This document shows, piece after piece, positions 26,217 to 34,680 of a stretch of 64,000 bases of DNA. Below the pieces are notes generated by a model, which was given only the letters and a program-made list of their open reading frames with translations, was not told the DNA's origin and made no database searches. The DNA is from Gammaproteobacteria bacterium (GTDB lineage: Bacteria; Pseudomonadota; Gammaproteobacteria; Steroidobacterales; Steroidobacteraceae). The stretch spans positions 1 to 64,000 of the forward strand of contig VGUJ01000007.1 in assembly GCA_016874235.1 (NCBI GenBank). Reading direction: 5' to 3'. The stretch's first letter is position 1. Each line of letters begins with the position of its first letter. The position numbers were made by a program, and so were the translations under genes.

Positions 26217-27562
26217 CGCGAAGAGCCTCGCAGGCTGCGGCGGACGGGTTCGGTGATGGGAGGGGGTGGTGGTGCGGTGTCGGTCGCTCGCGCGAAGTCT
26301 TCCACCGCCCAGAGGCCGCTCACGACGCCGTCTTCGTGGAAACCGTAGCGCCAGTACGCGCCACAGTAGTGGGTGCGATTGACGCCGCTCACGAGGTGTC
26401 GCTGCGCTTGCGCGGCGACGGCCTGCGGCGTGTAAACCGGGTGGTGATAGGTATAACGACCCAATATCTTTGAGGGGTCGATGTGGGCCTCACGATTGAG
26501 CGTCACCATGAAGATCTCTTCGGCCTCGATCGACTGAAGAATGTTCATGTCGTAGGTCAGAGCGACCTGGCCGCTGTCTGGCTCGAGCAAGTGATAGTTC
26601 CAAGCTGCACGGGCGAGCGGCGATCGCGGCAGCATCCGTCGGTCGGTATGCAGTACGGCGTCGTTCGCCTGATAAGGAAACGCGCTGAGTACGCGCTGTT
26701 CGTCCGTGCTCGGGTCTTCGAGCATCGCGAGCGCCTGGTCGCTGTGGCAGGCGAAGAACACCTGATCAAATCGTTCTTGTTGTACGCCATGAGCGCGAGA
26801 CTCGCTGGTGAGCGTCACGCCCTCGACGTCGCGCCGCACGCGCCGGACGGGTGAGGAGAGTCTGATATCGGCTCGCAGCCGCGGCAACATTTTGCGGATG
26901 TACTCGCGTGAACCACCGCGGACGGTGCGCCACGTGGGTCGATCATTTACGTTGAGAAAGCCGTGTCGATCGAAGAAATCGACGAAGAATCGTGCCGGGA
27001 AATCGAGCATACTGCGGCCTGTCGCCGACCAGATCGCGCGACCCATCGGGATGATGTAGCGCTCGATGAATGCCCTCGAGTAAGCCCCGCGCTCGAGGAA
27101 CTCACCCAAGGTGAGCATACCCTCAGGATCGGAGTGCCCCGGCGTGTCGTGCGGTAAGAGCAGTGACTTGGCCTGACCGTTGAAGCGTAGGATGTCGACG
27201 ATCATGCGCAGGAACAGCGGATTGACGATGTTTCGGCGTTGCGCAAAGAGCGAATTGACCGACGTACCGTTGTATTCGAGCCCGGTGCGCTCGCAGCGCA
27301 AGGAAAAGCTCATGTTCGACCACTGCCAGCTCGCCCCGACCTGCTCGAGCAGGGCGATGAAGTTGGGGTAAGTCCAGTCGTTGAAGACGATGAAGCCGGT
27401 ATCGATGGCGTAGTGCTTTCCGCCGAGCTCTATATCTTTGGTGGCCGTATGACCGCCCGCATAATCGATGGCCTCGAAGAGCACGAGATCGTGATCTCGA
27501 TGGAGCTGCCAGGCGGCAGTGAGGCCGGCGATTCCGGTGCCGATGATGGCGATGCGACTCAC
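26213..27562 (-). CDS. FAD-dependent amine-oxidase-like oxidoreductase
   Basis: Flavoprotein of 449 residues with an N-terminal Rossmann motif IAIIGTGIAGLTAAWQLHRDHDLVLFEA (residues 3-30) and a C-terminal NRTHYCGAYWRYGFHEDGVVSGLWA that closes the FAD site. It belongs to the NAD(P)-binding Rossmann/amine oxidase group found with DUF1365 and cyclopropane synthase genes. The likely substrate is an unsaturated or modified acyl chain; direct evidence is lacking. It starts 10 bases after the desaturase stop and overlaps DUF1365 by four bases, so these genes are translated as one operon. Confidence 0.9.
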   Translation of the reverse strand: MSRIAIIGTGIAGLTAAWQLHRDHDLVLFEAIDYAGGHTATKDIELGGKHYAIDTGFIVFNDWTYPNFIALLEQVGASWQWSNMSFSLRCERTGLEYNGTSVNSLFAQRRNIVNPLFLRMIVDILRFNGQAKSLLLPHDTPGHSDPEGMLTLGEFLERGAYSRAFIERYIIPMGRAIWSATGRSMLDFPARFFVDFFDRHGFLNVNDRPTWRTVRGGSREYIRKMLPRLRADIRLSSPVRRVRRDVEGVTLTSESRAHGVQQERFDQVFFACHSDQALAMLEDPSTDEQRVLSAFPYQANDAVLHTDRRMLPRSPLARAAWNYHLLEPDSGQVALTYDMNILQSIEAEEIFMVTLNREAHIDPSKILGRYTYHHPVYTPQAVAAQAQRHLVSGVNRTHYCGAYWRYGFHEDGVVSGLWAVEDFARATDTAPPPPPITEPVRRSLRGSSR

Positions 27563-27572
27563 GCGGCAGAGG

Positions 27573-28541
27573 TTAGCGGATGCGGCGTGGCGAGTGGTCG
27601 CGAATCGCGACCGGAACGGGCTTGAGATCCCAGATGATGCCGAGCCATGACATGACCTTGAGGACGTAATACGTGATGTCGATTTCCCACCAGTAGAAGC
27701 CTTGCCGTGTCGCGCTCGGGAAGTGGTGATGGTTGTTGTGCCAGCCCTCGCCGAGAGTGATCAGCGCGAGCAGCCAGTTGTTGCGACTCGCATCGCCGGT
27801 CCGATAGCGCTGGCGTCCGAACACGTGAGAGAGCGAGTTGATGGTGTAGGTGCCGTGGTAGCAGGCGACCGTCGAAATGAAGAACCCCCACACGAGCATC
27901 TGGCCACCACTCGTTCCGAGTTCGGGGGCGACACGCTCGAGGACAGCGCCGAGTCCAAACATGAAGACGGCGAGTACTACCGGGATCAGGATGTCGAAGC
28001 GATCGAGCCAGCGCAGTTCGGGGAACTGCATGAGATCGCGGACGCGTCGTAAATCGGGGCGGAACCCTCTCGTCGTGAGGAACCAACCCATGTGCGAGCG
28101 GATGAATCCGTGCTGCACGGGCGAGTGCGAATCCTCGGGTTTGTCGGAGTGGGCGTGATGATGGCGATGATGGGCAGCCCACCAAAGCGGACCGCGCTGT
28201 ACGGCTGAGGCGCCGAGCACGCCAAAAATGAACTGACCGACACGCGACGTCTTAAATGAGCGGTGTGAGAAGTAGCGATGATAAAAGCCGGTGATCGCAA
28301 ACATGCGCACGAGATAGGCGATTACGGCAACCAGCACGGCGATCGGGCTCCAGCCCACCCAGATGACGCCGAGGCAGGTGGCGTGAACGGCGATGAAGGG
28401 GATGATGCGCGCCCACTCTACGCGGTCGGGGATGTCGGGTAGCGCCGCGCCCTCAGGCGCGGTGACGAGCGCACCCGTGTCGAACCAATTAACGAACGCG
28501 TTCAGCCAGCGACGCCAAAGAGGGAGGCTTTGCTCAGTCAT
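27573..28541 (-). CDS. Acyl-CoA/acyl-lipid delta-9-type desaturase
   Basis: Membrane fatty-acid desaturase with a di-iron centre, 322 residues. Three histidine boxes are present: HRYFSH (88-93), HHRHHH (124-129) and HNNHHH near residue 264. Hydrophobic segments flank them (about 45-85 and 175-205). This is the stearoyl-CoA desaturase-like bacterial group, which introduces a cis double bond using oxygen. It is the first gene of the six-gene minus-strand operon and would supply the unsaturated chain for the downstream cyclopropane synthase. Electron donor genes are not adjacent. The 208-residue ORF from 27559 is a shadow in another frame. Confidence 0.93.
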   Translation of the reverse strand: MTEQSLPLWRRWLNAFVNWFDTGALVTAPEGAALPDIPDRVEWARIIPFIAVHATCLGVIWVGWSPIAVLVAVIAYLVRMFAITGFYHRYFSHRSFKTSRVGQFIFGVLGASAVQRGPLWWAAHHRHHHAHSDKPEDSHSPVQHGFIRSHMGWFLTTRGFRPDLRRVRDLMQFPELRWLDRFDILIPVVLAVFMFGLGAVLERVAPELGTSGGQMLVWGFFISTVACYHGTYTINSLSHVFGRQRYRTGDASRNNWLLALITLGEGWHNNHHHFPSATRQGFYWWEIDITYYVLKVMSWLGIIWDLKPVPVAIRDHSPRRIR

Positions 28542-28569
28542 TTATCAAAAATCCCTGCCATCGAAGATG

Positions 28570-28633
28570 CCAAAGCCCGACCCCCCGAAGTAAACGTGCC
28601 TAAGCGTTCCGCTTCTAGGCACGAGGGCTTTGG
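28570..28633. repeat. Large nested inverted repeat upstream of the desaturase operon
   Basis: Outer arms CCAAAGCCC (28570-28578) and GGGCTTTGG (28625-28633) enclose a second inverted repeat CGTGCCTAAGCG-TTC-CGCTTCTAGGCACG (28595-28623, one bulge). It lies between the desaturase start and the htpX terminator hairpin. Possible roles are htpX termination read-through control, an operator, or a leader structure of the desaturase mRNA. Confidence 0.5.
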
Positions 28634-28640
28634 TGACCAC

Positions 28641-28673
28641 CTTGCGGCGCCGCCGGATCGGCAGCGCCGCAAG
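28641..28673 (-). terminator. Hairpin at the end of htpX
   Basis: Perfect 10-base arms CTTGCGGCGC and GCGCCGCAAG around a 13-base centre, eight bases after the htpX stop. The stem is very GC-rich; no T-run is visible, so it may act as a stabiliser or as a terminator in a GC-rich genome. Confidence 0.55.
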
Positions 28674-28681
28674 GGATAAGG

Positions 28682-29569
28682 TCAGATCAACCCGTGCTGA
28701 CGCTTGAGCGCGTCGATACGCTCATCGAGCGGCGGATGGCTCATGAAGAACCGCTTGAAGCCGCTCGGAACCCCAGCGCTGATGCCAAAAGCGGCCATTT
28801 GTTGCGGCAGGCCTTCGGGGTGCTGCGCACGCTTCAAGGCTTCGAGCGCGCCAACCATGGCCTGCGGACTGGCGAGCAAGGCACCGGCCGCATCGGCACG
28901 GAACTCGCGCTTGCGCGAGAACCACATAACGATGACGCTCGCGAGGATGCCGAGCAGGATCTCGCAAACGATCACGACGACGAAGTAACCGATGCCGCCG
29001 CCGTTCTCGTTCTTGAAGACGGCCTTATCGATGAAGTTGCCGATGATGCGGGCGAGGAAGATCACGAAGGTATTCACCACGCCCTGAATGAGCGTGAGCG
29101 TGACCATGTCGCCGTTGGCGACGTGGCCGACTTCGTGACCGAGTACGGCTTCGACTTCCTCTTTGCGCATGCGCTGGATCAAACCCGTGCTGACCGCAAC
29201 GAGCGCCTTGTTCTTGTTGGCGCCGGTGGCGAACGCATTCGGATCGGGTGATTCGAAGATGCCCACTTCAGGCATGCCGATGCCGGCTTCTTCGGCCTGA
29301 CGGCGCACCGTATCAACGAGCCAGCGCTCCATGTTGTCGCGCGGCTGATCGATGATGCGGACACCCATCATGCGTTTGGCGCTCCACTTCGACATGGCGA
29401 GCGAGATCAACGCGCCACCGAATCCGAAGACCGCGGCGAACACCAGCAACCCGAAGGCGCTGCCGCCTTGAGCGGCGATGTACTGATCGATGCCGAGCAC
29501 CTTCATGGCGACCGACAGGACGAATACGACGGCAAGGTTCGTGGCGAGGAACAGCAGAATGCGTTTCAT
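28682..29569 (-). CDS. htpX: Zinc metalloprotease HtpX
   Basis: Membrane-bound M48 protease for quality control of misfolded inner-membrane proteins, 295 residues. Two N-terminal membrane segments (about 4-22 and 36-58) precede the catalytic zinc site HEVGH (145-149); two further hydrophobic segments lie at about 160-180 and 195-215, and the third zinc ligand is the Glu in [15 protein letters not shown]. The end [22 protein letters not shown] is diagnostic. It is a heat-shock gene in enterobacteria; here an inverted repeat overlaps its ribosome-binding site. It is transcribed alone, downstream of the molybdoenzyme genes but separated by 159 bases. Confidence 0.96.
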   Translation of the reverse strand: MKRILLFLATNLAVVFVLSVAMKVLGIDQYIAAQGGSAFGLLVFAAVFGFGGALISLAMSKWSAKRMMGVRIIDQPRDNMERWLVDTVRRQAEEAGIGMPEVGIFESPDPNAFATGANKNKALVAVSTGLIQRMRKEEVEAVLGHEVGHVANGDMVTLTLIQGVVNTFVIFLARIIGNFIDKAVFKNENGGGIGYFVVVIVCEILLGILASVIVMWFSRKREFRADAAGALLASPQAMVGALEALKRAQHPEGLPQQMAAFGISAGVPSGFKRFFMSHPPLDERIDALKRQHGLI

Positions 29570-29577
29570 GGGTTGCG

Positions 29578-29594
29578 AGAACTCCTTAAGTTCT
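29578..29594 (-). promoter_or_regulatory. Hairpin around the htpX ribosome-binding site
   Basis: On the minus strand AGAACT-TAAGG-AGTTCT is a perfect six-base inverted repeat whose loop and 3' arm contain the Shine-Dalgarno AAGGAG, 12 bases before the ATG. It could control translation of this stress gene by temperature, but the stem is short. Confidence 0.4.
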
Positions 29595-29707
29595 AAGTCA
29601 GCGAATTGGACTCATTCCGAGCAATGAAGTTTCACGGCGCACAACAATGTAGCCAAGCGCCCGGCTCCGCGCTAGAGGTGGGGGCGACCCTCGGTATTTC
29701 AAGGGCT

Positions 29708-29720
29708 TAGGCCGGGCCTA
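29708..29720 (-). terminator. Palindrome after the molybdoenzyme small-subunit gene
   Basis: TAGGCC-G-GGCCTA lies within a repeated run of GGCCTAGGCC-like segments, directly after the stop at 29729. Several alternative stems are possible; no T-run is present. Confidence 0.3.
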
Positions 29721-29728
29721 GGCCAGGC

Positions 29729-30574
29729 TTAAAAGAGGGTCAGCACCCCGAGATAGGGGCTTTCGGCACCCAGGTCGAAGGCCAGGGTGACCCGTCCCGA
29801 GGTCCCCGCGGCCTCGAGCTCGTAGCCGCCGCTGCCCGGCGGTAGCCGATCGATCTTGAACTCGCCGAAGGTGTCGGTGATCGCCCGGCCGACCTCCCGT
29901 CCGGCCCGACGCAGGACGACGAGCACGCCCGGGGCGCATTCCTCGACCCCGCCAACGTGGTGGACCACGGTGCCCCCCACGAAGCACTGCGTCATCAAAT
30001 GGAGGTTTTTGTAATACACCCGGGGCCGCGTGCCGAGTTCCGGACGCTCGACCTGGAGCCCTTGTTGCTCGGCAAGCCGCTGCATCTCAGCGTCTTCGAG
30101 CCGGACCGTTTGGAAGACGTTCGTGGGGCAGGCCTGCTCGGCTCGTACTTTGTCCCAGCCGGCATCGAGCAGGTGGGCGTCGAAGATCCAGTGTTGAGGT
30201 AATTGTGTCTCTTCGTTCCACCACACGGCGCCATACGGGCAGGCGTCGACGATTTGTTTCTGACCCTTGGCTTTGACAGGGTCGATGATCACGATGCCGT
30301 CGGCCCGTTTCTGGACGGCGCCGTCGCGCGCGGCTTTCATGCAGGGCGCATCGTCGCAGTGATTGCACATGACGGGTTGAAAGTTCGCCTCGACGAGCGG
30401 GTAAGACCCGCGTTCCTTTCGACGGATGTCGAGCCAATGATGGCCCTGCGCCGGCTGTGCGGCGGCATAGCCCGGAAAGTCGTTGCCGGCGTGTTCATCT
30501 TTGACCGCGATGTAGCAGCTGCGGCAGTTGTCGCAGCGCTCGACGTCGACGATCAGGTTCCATTTCTTTGCCAT
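29729..30574 (-). CDS. Iron-sulfur subunit of a transhydroxylase-like molybdoenzyme, with Cna-B-type tail
   Basis: Electron-transfer subunit of 281 residues related to the DMSO reductase small subunits and best matched in layout to the beta subunit of pyrogallol-phloroglucinol transhydroxylase. The start at 30574 is chosen because it overlaps the large-subunit stop (TGATG) and begins the fold. Cysteines C14-x2-C17-x2-C20 and C70-x2-C73-x4-C78, with single C112 (DACPYG) and C149 (QACPTN), provide eight ligands, enough for two [4Fe-4S] clusters. Residues about 200-281 (GVLVVLRRAGREVG, DTFGEFKIDRLPPGSGGYEL) look like a carboxypeptidase-regulatory/Cna-B beta domain, a feature of the transhydroxylase. 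No signal peptide is present, so the enzyme is cytoplasmic. Confidence 0.88.
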   Translation of the reverse strand: MAKKWNLIVDVERCDNCRSCYIAVKDEHAGNDFPGYAAAQPAQGHHWLDIRRKERGSYPLVEANFQPVMCNHCDDAPCMKAARDGAVQKRADGIVIIDPVKAKGQKQIVDACPYGAVWWNEETQLPQHWIFDAHLLDAGWDKVRAEQACPTNVFQTVRLEDAEMQRLAEQQGLQVERPELGTRPRVYYKNLHLMTQCFVGGTVVHHVGGVEECAPGVLVVLRRAGREVGRAITDTFGEFKIDRLPPGSGGYELEAAGTSGRVTLAFDLGAESPYLGVLTLF

Positions 30575-33540
30575 CACGCCGTCTCCGCGCGCGGTTGCCA
30601 CGTATCGATGCCGGTCCATTTCTCGATCTGGATCAGCGTGGTGTTGGGGCGAATGCCGTGCGTCTTGCGCGCGATCGCCTTGCTCGGGTTCAGCATGTTG
30701 ATGCAGCCGCCAAGGTCTGTGGATTTTCCGGGCTCGCCGACGGGTCGGTACTCGGCCGAGGCCGTCGAGGCCGAGATCACCCCGGGTCGTAGGCGATCAG
30801 TGATTTGCGCGGCACACACGACAGAGCCGCGGTTATTCCACAGACGGATGAGATCATCGTCGCGGATACCCCGTGCTTCGGCATCCTTGCGGCTGATGCG
30901 CGCGACCAGATAGTGGTGTCCGTCTTTGAACACACGATGCTCACGGATGTCGCGCACGCTCGAGCCTTCGTCATCACCCATGAGATGGAAGGGGTAACGC
31001 GAGTGAGGCGAGAGCAATTGCAGCGGGAACTCGGCGAGTTCCGGTTCGCGTTTGCCGTCTTCGTACACAGGCATGTACTGGTTGAGTGGCGGACGATCGG
31101 GGTCATCGATGCGCTTAAGCGTCGTGGCGATGAACTCGAACTTGCCTGAGGGCGTTTGCAGCCCTTTGCCAAGACCGCCGACATACTCTGAAGGCAGAGG
31201 GTAGGGCTCGGGCGTATCTTTTTTGCGCCCTTCATAAAACCAGCGATTGGCGGTGGGTGCGCGGGCCGACTCGGGATCGGGAGGGACTACGTAGTACCCC
31301 TTCTTCAAGAACTCGCGCCACGAGATTTTTTTGGCGAGATCAGAAGAGTCGAAGACGCGCTTGCACCAGTCGTATTCGGAGGTGCCGCCTTCGGAGTACA
31401 CCGAGCCCATGTCGAGCTTCTCCGAGATGGCGAGGAAGATATCGTAGTCGGACTTCGACTCGCCGAGCGGCTCGATCGCCTTGTGCTGCATCGTGATGAC
31501 GCGATGGTTATTCATCGAGTACATGTGGTGCACGTAGCCCGCGCCGACGTTGTACCACTCGCTGATATCCCAGCGCTCGAAGACCGTGCAGGCCGGCAAG
31601 ATGACGTCGGCGAAGGGTGTTTCGCCTTCCCACCACACCGACTGGTTCACCACGAACTTCAAGCTCTCGTGCTGATATGCCTTAATCCAGCGGTTCGAGC
31701 CGACCTGCGTGCCGAGCGAAGAGCTGCCGTATTTGTAGAGCATCTCGACGCGGACGTGCCCGGGTGAGGGGTAGCCGAAGGGGAAGAACTGTCCCTGGAT
31801 CGACGAGACGTCGGTGAGATAGCCCATCGCCTTGCCTTGGGTGATGGCCTCAGGGAACCACATGCGTGGAATCGCCTGACGGACCGAGCTCATGGTCACG
31901 ATGTGCGGCATGCGCTGGTAGTTGTTGGCTGAGTTCGCGCTCGCCATGAGCTCGCCCGAGAAGCTGCCTTCACCGTAGCCTGGGAAATAGAAATTGAAGT
32001 CGAGCGGCGCGCCGAACTGCAGATTGCCGAAGTTCGAGCCTGGGCGGCCATAACCCTGCATCGCGCCGAGGATGGTCATCATGCGCGCCCATTGCGCACC
32101 CATCGGGCTGCGGCCGGCGCCGCCGAGACCGACACCCCAACCCCCCGCGCCGAGGTAGGTTTTCTTTGAGCCCCACTCGCGGGCGAGTGCGCGAACGTCG
32201 CGCGCCGGCACGCCGGTTTCCTTTTCCTGCCACTCCGGCGTCTTCGGGATGCCGTCGCTTTCGCCGAGGATATAGGCCTTCCACTCGTCGAAGCCGGTCG
32301 TGCGTTCGGCGACGAATTTTTTGTCGTAGAGATTTTCGGTGATCCAGACGTGACAGAGCGCTTGAGCCATCGCCGCATCGGTACCGGGCTTGGGCGAGAT
32401 CCACTTGCCGCCGAGGTGTGCGGCGGTGTGATTGAGGTACGGGTCGATGTGCACCATCTTGATGCCGAGTTGCTTCGCCCATTCGCGACGCTCGGTTCCA
32501 TCGAAGCCGTACGTGGCATCGGGATCGCTCGACCAGAAGACGATCAGCTCGGCTTCTTTGAGGCAGTCCTCGACCGTGCCATAGAACTCAGGACATCCGA
32601 GACGCAGGCTATTACCCCAGTGGTGCATCGCGCCCCAGAACCAGCCTTCCCAGCTATCTGGCGTGTGCACGAGTTTGGTGACACCGATGAGGTTCCAGAA
32701 ACGGTTGAAGGCGCTCAGGTAGTGACCGAGATTGCCCCACTGGTGATGAGAGCCGTTGGCGACACAGATGGCGCCGGGGCCGACGGCCTTGGCGCGCTTG
32801 ATTTCTTTGCTGACGATTTCGAGAGCTTCGTCCCAACTGATGCGGACGAACTTCGACTTGCCGCGATTCTGGATGTTGCGTTCGCCATCCGGGTCGAAGT
32901 CAACGCGCTTCATCGGATGCAGGATGCGGTTCTTCGAATACACCATCGACTTGAGACAGAGGCCGTGCGTCGCGACGGTGGTCCGGCGGCTCGGCGTGAA
33001 CGTCTTCCCGCGCGCCGTGATCGACCAAGACGGCGCGTCGCTGTCGTCGAAGTCGATGGGCGTCGTGCGAATGATCTTGCCGTCTTTCACATAAACGAAG
33101 ATCGGTCCGCTGTTGGTGCCATTGGTGTAGCGGGTGACGCCGTCACCAATGTCGGTGCCGGCTTTCCAGGTGATCGTTTCGAGTCGCGTGAGGGTCTGCA
33201 TGAACCACACGGCGAGATCGTCTGGACCCTCGAGACCGATCTTGAAATTTTTGGCCGCATCGATGCGCTCGAGCATGTCGAACGGCGGCGTCAGGAAGTT
33301 TTCGGCAATTTCGCGATTCTTGAAATGGAGGGTGAGGTCGGGGGAGGCGTGCAGTCCCGCCCCGGAGCGAACCTTGCCACCCCGAAGCGCAATCCAGCGA
33401 CCCTCGGGGACGTCACGCAAGCGGAACTGCGCCACGAGATCGCATTCTTTGAGGCGTCTCGCGTAGTCGGGGTAAAGCTTCGACATGGCCCGCATGGCCT
33501 GCGGAATGCCCCAGAGCAGAACCGAAAGATTCATTGCCAA
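30574..33540 (-). CDS. Molybdopterin (bis-MGD) oxidoreductase, transhydroxylase-like, with N-terminal SCP2-like domain
   Basis: Large catalytic subunit, 988 residues. Residues about 1-125 resemble an SCP2 sterol-carrier domain (ALRGGKVRSGAGLHASPDLTLHFKNREIAENFL, IGLEGPDDLAVWFMQTL). The molybdopterin domain runs from about 185 to the end, where FHLMGDDEGSSVRDIREHRVFKDG and the dinucleotide-binding C-terminal domain are found. The N-terminal [4Fe-4S] cysteine motif common in this family is missing (only HGLCLKS near 192), as in pyrogallol transhydroxylase. The segments MHHWGN (305-310) and FWSSDP (335-340) lie where the molybdenum-site residues are expected. No Tat signal is visible. The reaction is likely a hydroxyl transfer, hydration or hydroxylation of a hydrophobic or aromatic molecule; the SCP2 domain suggests a lipid or steroid-like substrate by inference. 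Confidence 0.9.
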   Translation of the reverse strand: MAMNLSVLLWGIPQAMRAMSKLYPDYARRLKECDLVAQFRLRDVPEGRWIALRGGKVRSGAGLHASPDLTLHFKNREIAENFLTPPFDMLERIDAAKNFKIGLEGPDDLAVWFMQTLTRLETITWKAGTDIGDGVTRYTNGTNSGPIFVYVKDGKIIRTTPIDFDDSDAPSWSITARGKTFTPSRRTTVATHGLCLKSMVYSKNRILHPMKRVDFDPDGERNIQNRGKSKFVRISWDEALEIVSKEIKRAKAVGPGAICVANGSHHQWGNLGHYLSAFNRFWNLIGVTKLVHTPDSWEGWFWGAMHHWGNSLRLGCPEFYGTVEDCLKEAELIVFWSSDPDATYGFDGTERREWAKQLGIKMVHIDPYLNHTAAHLGGKWISPKPGTDAAMAQALCHVWITENLYDKKFVAERTTGFDEWKAYILGESDGIPKTPEWQEKETGVPARDVRALAREWGSKKTYLGAGGWGVGLGGAGRSPMGAQWARMMTILGAMQGYGRPGSNFGNLQFGAPLDFNFYFPGYGEGSFSGELMASANSANNYQRMPHIVTMSSVRQAIPRMWFPEAITQGKAMGYLTDVSSIQGQFFPFGYPSPGHVRVEMLYKYGSSSLGTQVGSNRWIKAYQHESLKFVVNQSVWWEGETPFADVILPACTVFERWDISEWYNVGAGYVHHMYSMNNHRVITMQHKAIEPLGESKSDYDIFLAISEKLDMGSVYSEGGTSEYDWCKRVFDSSDLAKKISWREFLKKGYYVVPPDPESARAPTANRWFYEGRKKDTPEPYPLPSEYVGGLGKGLQTPSGKFEFIATTLKRIDDPDRPPLNQYMPVYEDGKREPELAEFPLQLLSPHSRYPFHLMGDDEGSSVRDIREHRVFKDGHHYLVARISRKDAEARGIRDDDLIRLWNNRGSVVCAAQITDRLRPGVISASTASAEYRPVGEPGKSTDLGGCINMLNPSKAIARKTHGIRPNTTLIQIEKWTGIDTWQPRAETA

Positions 33541-33624
33541 CCTCCCAACGGAATCCTTGGAAAAACTACCACGGGTTCTGATTCGGCCGCGGCGGTCGCC
33601 GGGGACAGCCCACAGCGCGGTTGG

Positions 33625-34671
33625 TCAGGCGAGGGCGACGCCGAGCAGACGACCGACGAGCCAGGCGATCACGCCTGCACCGCCGCCGATGAGCACCATG
33701 CGCAAGGCACCGCGCCATGCCTGACGCCCCGTGAACAGGCTGATGACGAGGCCGATACCGGCCAACGAGACGAGGGTGACGCCGATGGTCCAGCCAATGG
33801 CACGTCCGGAGGCAAGGCCGAGAGACGGGCCGACCAGAAAGGGAAGCAAGGGCAGGATCGCGCCCACCGAGAAAGCGATGAACGACGAGGAGGCAGCGCC
33901 CCAAGGCGAGCCGAGATCACTCGGGTTGAGACCCAGCTCTTCGCGAGCCAGCACCTCGAGGGCTTGCTCGGGACGAGTGACGAGTTCGCGCGTGATGTCT
34001 CGCGCCTTAGCGAGGTCCATGCCGCGTGCGGCGTAGATCAAGGCGAGCTCCTCGGCTTCTTCTTCCGGGTATTCGTCGAGCTCTTCGCGTTCGAGCGCAA
34101 TTTGATACTCGTACATGTCGCGTTGCGAGCGCACTGAGACATACTCGCCGGCGGCCATCGAGAGGGCGCCGGCGAGCAGCCCTGCGACTCCCGTGACGAG
34201 CACGGTACCGGGCGATGCCCCGGCGCCTGCGACGCCCATCACGAGCGCGGCGTTCGACACGAGTCCGTCGTTGATGCCGAAGACGGTAGCTCGGAGATTT
34301 CCGCCCGAGATACCGCGATGTCTTTGACCCACTTCGGAGATGGACGTCGGCATGTCGTGGCCCACTGAGGGCCCAGCGGTGTAGACAGAGATGCCGCGTA
34401 ATTTCATGGTGGCGAGCACATGACGAGTCGCTCGCGGACCGAAGCGCCTCACCAGTGAGGCGACGATGCGGGCTCGGGTGGAAGGTGTGAACGAATATTG
34501 CCGAGTAGGATCGAGCGCCTGCCACTTCAATGCCTGCTCGGCGGCCGCTTCGCCGAGCTGACGGAACATTCTACTTTTCGCCGGATCAGGCTCGCAGGCC
34601 GCGACACGACCGTAGAGCCAAGCGGACTCTTTTTCGTGGTACCAACTGTCGAGGCTTCCGCTCACGGGCAA
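33625..34671 (-). CDS. VIT1/CCC1-family protein with N-terminal ferritin-like domain
   Basis: Predicted iron/manganese transporter of 348 residues. The first ~115 residues are helical and resemble the rubrerythrin-like domain found in bacterial members ([37 protein letters not shown]). The membrane part begins with [27 protein letters not shown] near residue 141 and has five hydrophobic helices, with a cytoplasmic helical metal-binding region between the second and third ([25 protein letters not shown]). In VIT1 this acidic region binds metal before transport. It follows the acidic DUF6763 gene by nine bases in the same direction. Confidence 0.88.
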   Translation of the reverse strand: MPVSGSLDSWYHEKESAWLYGRVAACEPDPAKSRMFRQLGEAAAEQALKWQALDPTRQYSFTPSTRARIVASLVRRFGPRATRHVLATMKLRGISVYTAGPSVGHDMPTSISEVGQRHRGISGGNLRATVFGINDGLVSNAALVMGVAGAGASPGTVLVTGVAGLLAGALSMAAGEYVSVRSQRDMYEYQIALEREELDEYPEEEAEELALIYAARGMDLAKARDITRELVTRPEQALEVLAREELGLNPSDLGSPWGAASSSFIAFSVGAILPLLPFLVGPSLGLASGRAIGWTIGVTLVSLAGIGLVISLFTGRQAWRGALRMVLIGGGAGVIAWLVGRLLGVALA

Positions 34672-34680
34672 AGAAAACGA

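Noticed and set aside
27559-28185. 208-residue minus-strand ORF
   Set aside because: It is in a different frame from the desaturase, which has all three histidine boxes; the ORF is a shadow.
32350-34137. 595-residue plus-strand ORF
   Set aside because: Antisense to the molybdoenzyme and VIT1 genes; its translation is rich in Arg, His and Glu without domains, typical of a shadow in GC-rich DNA.
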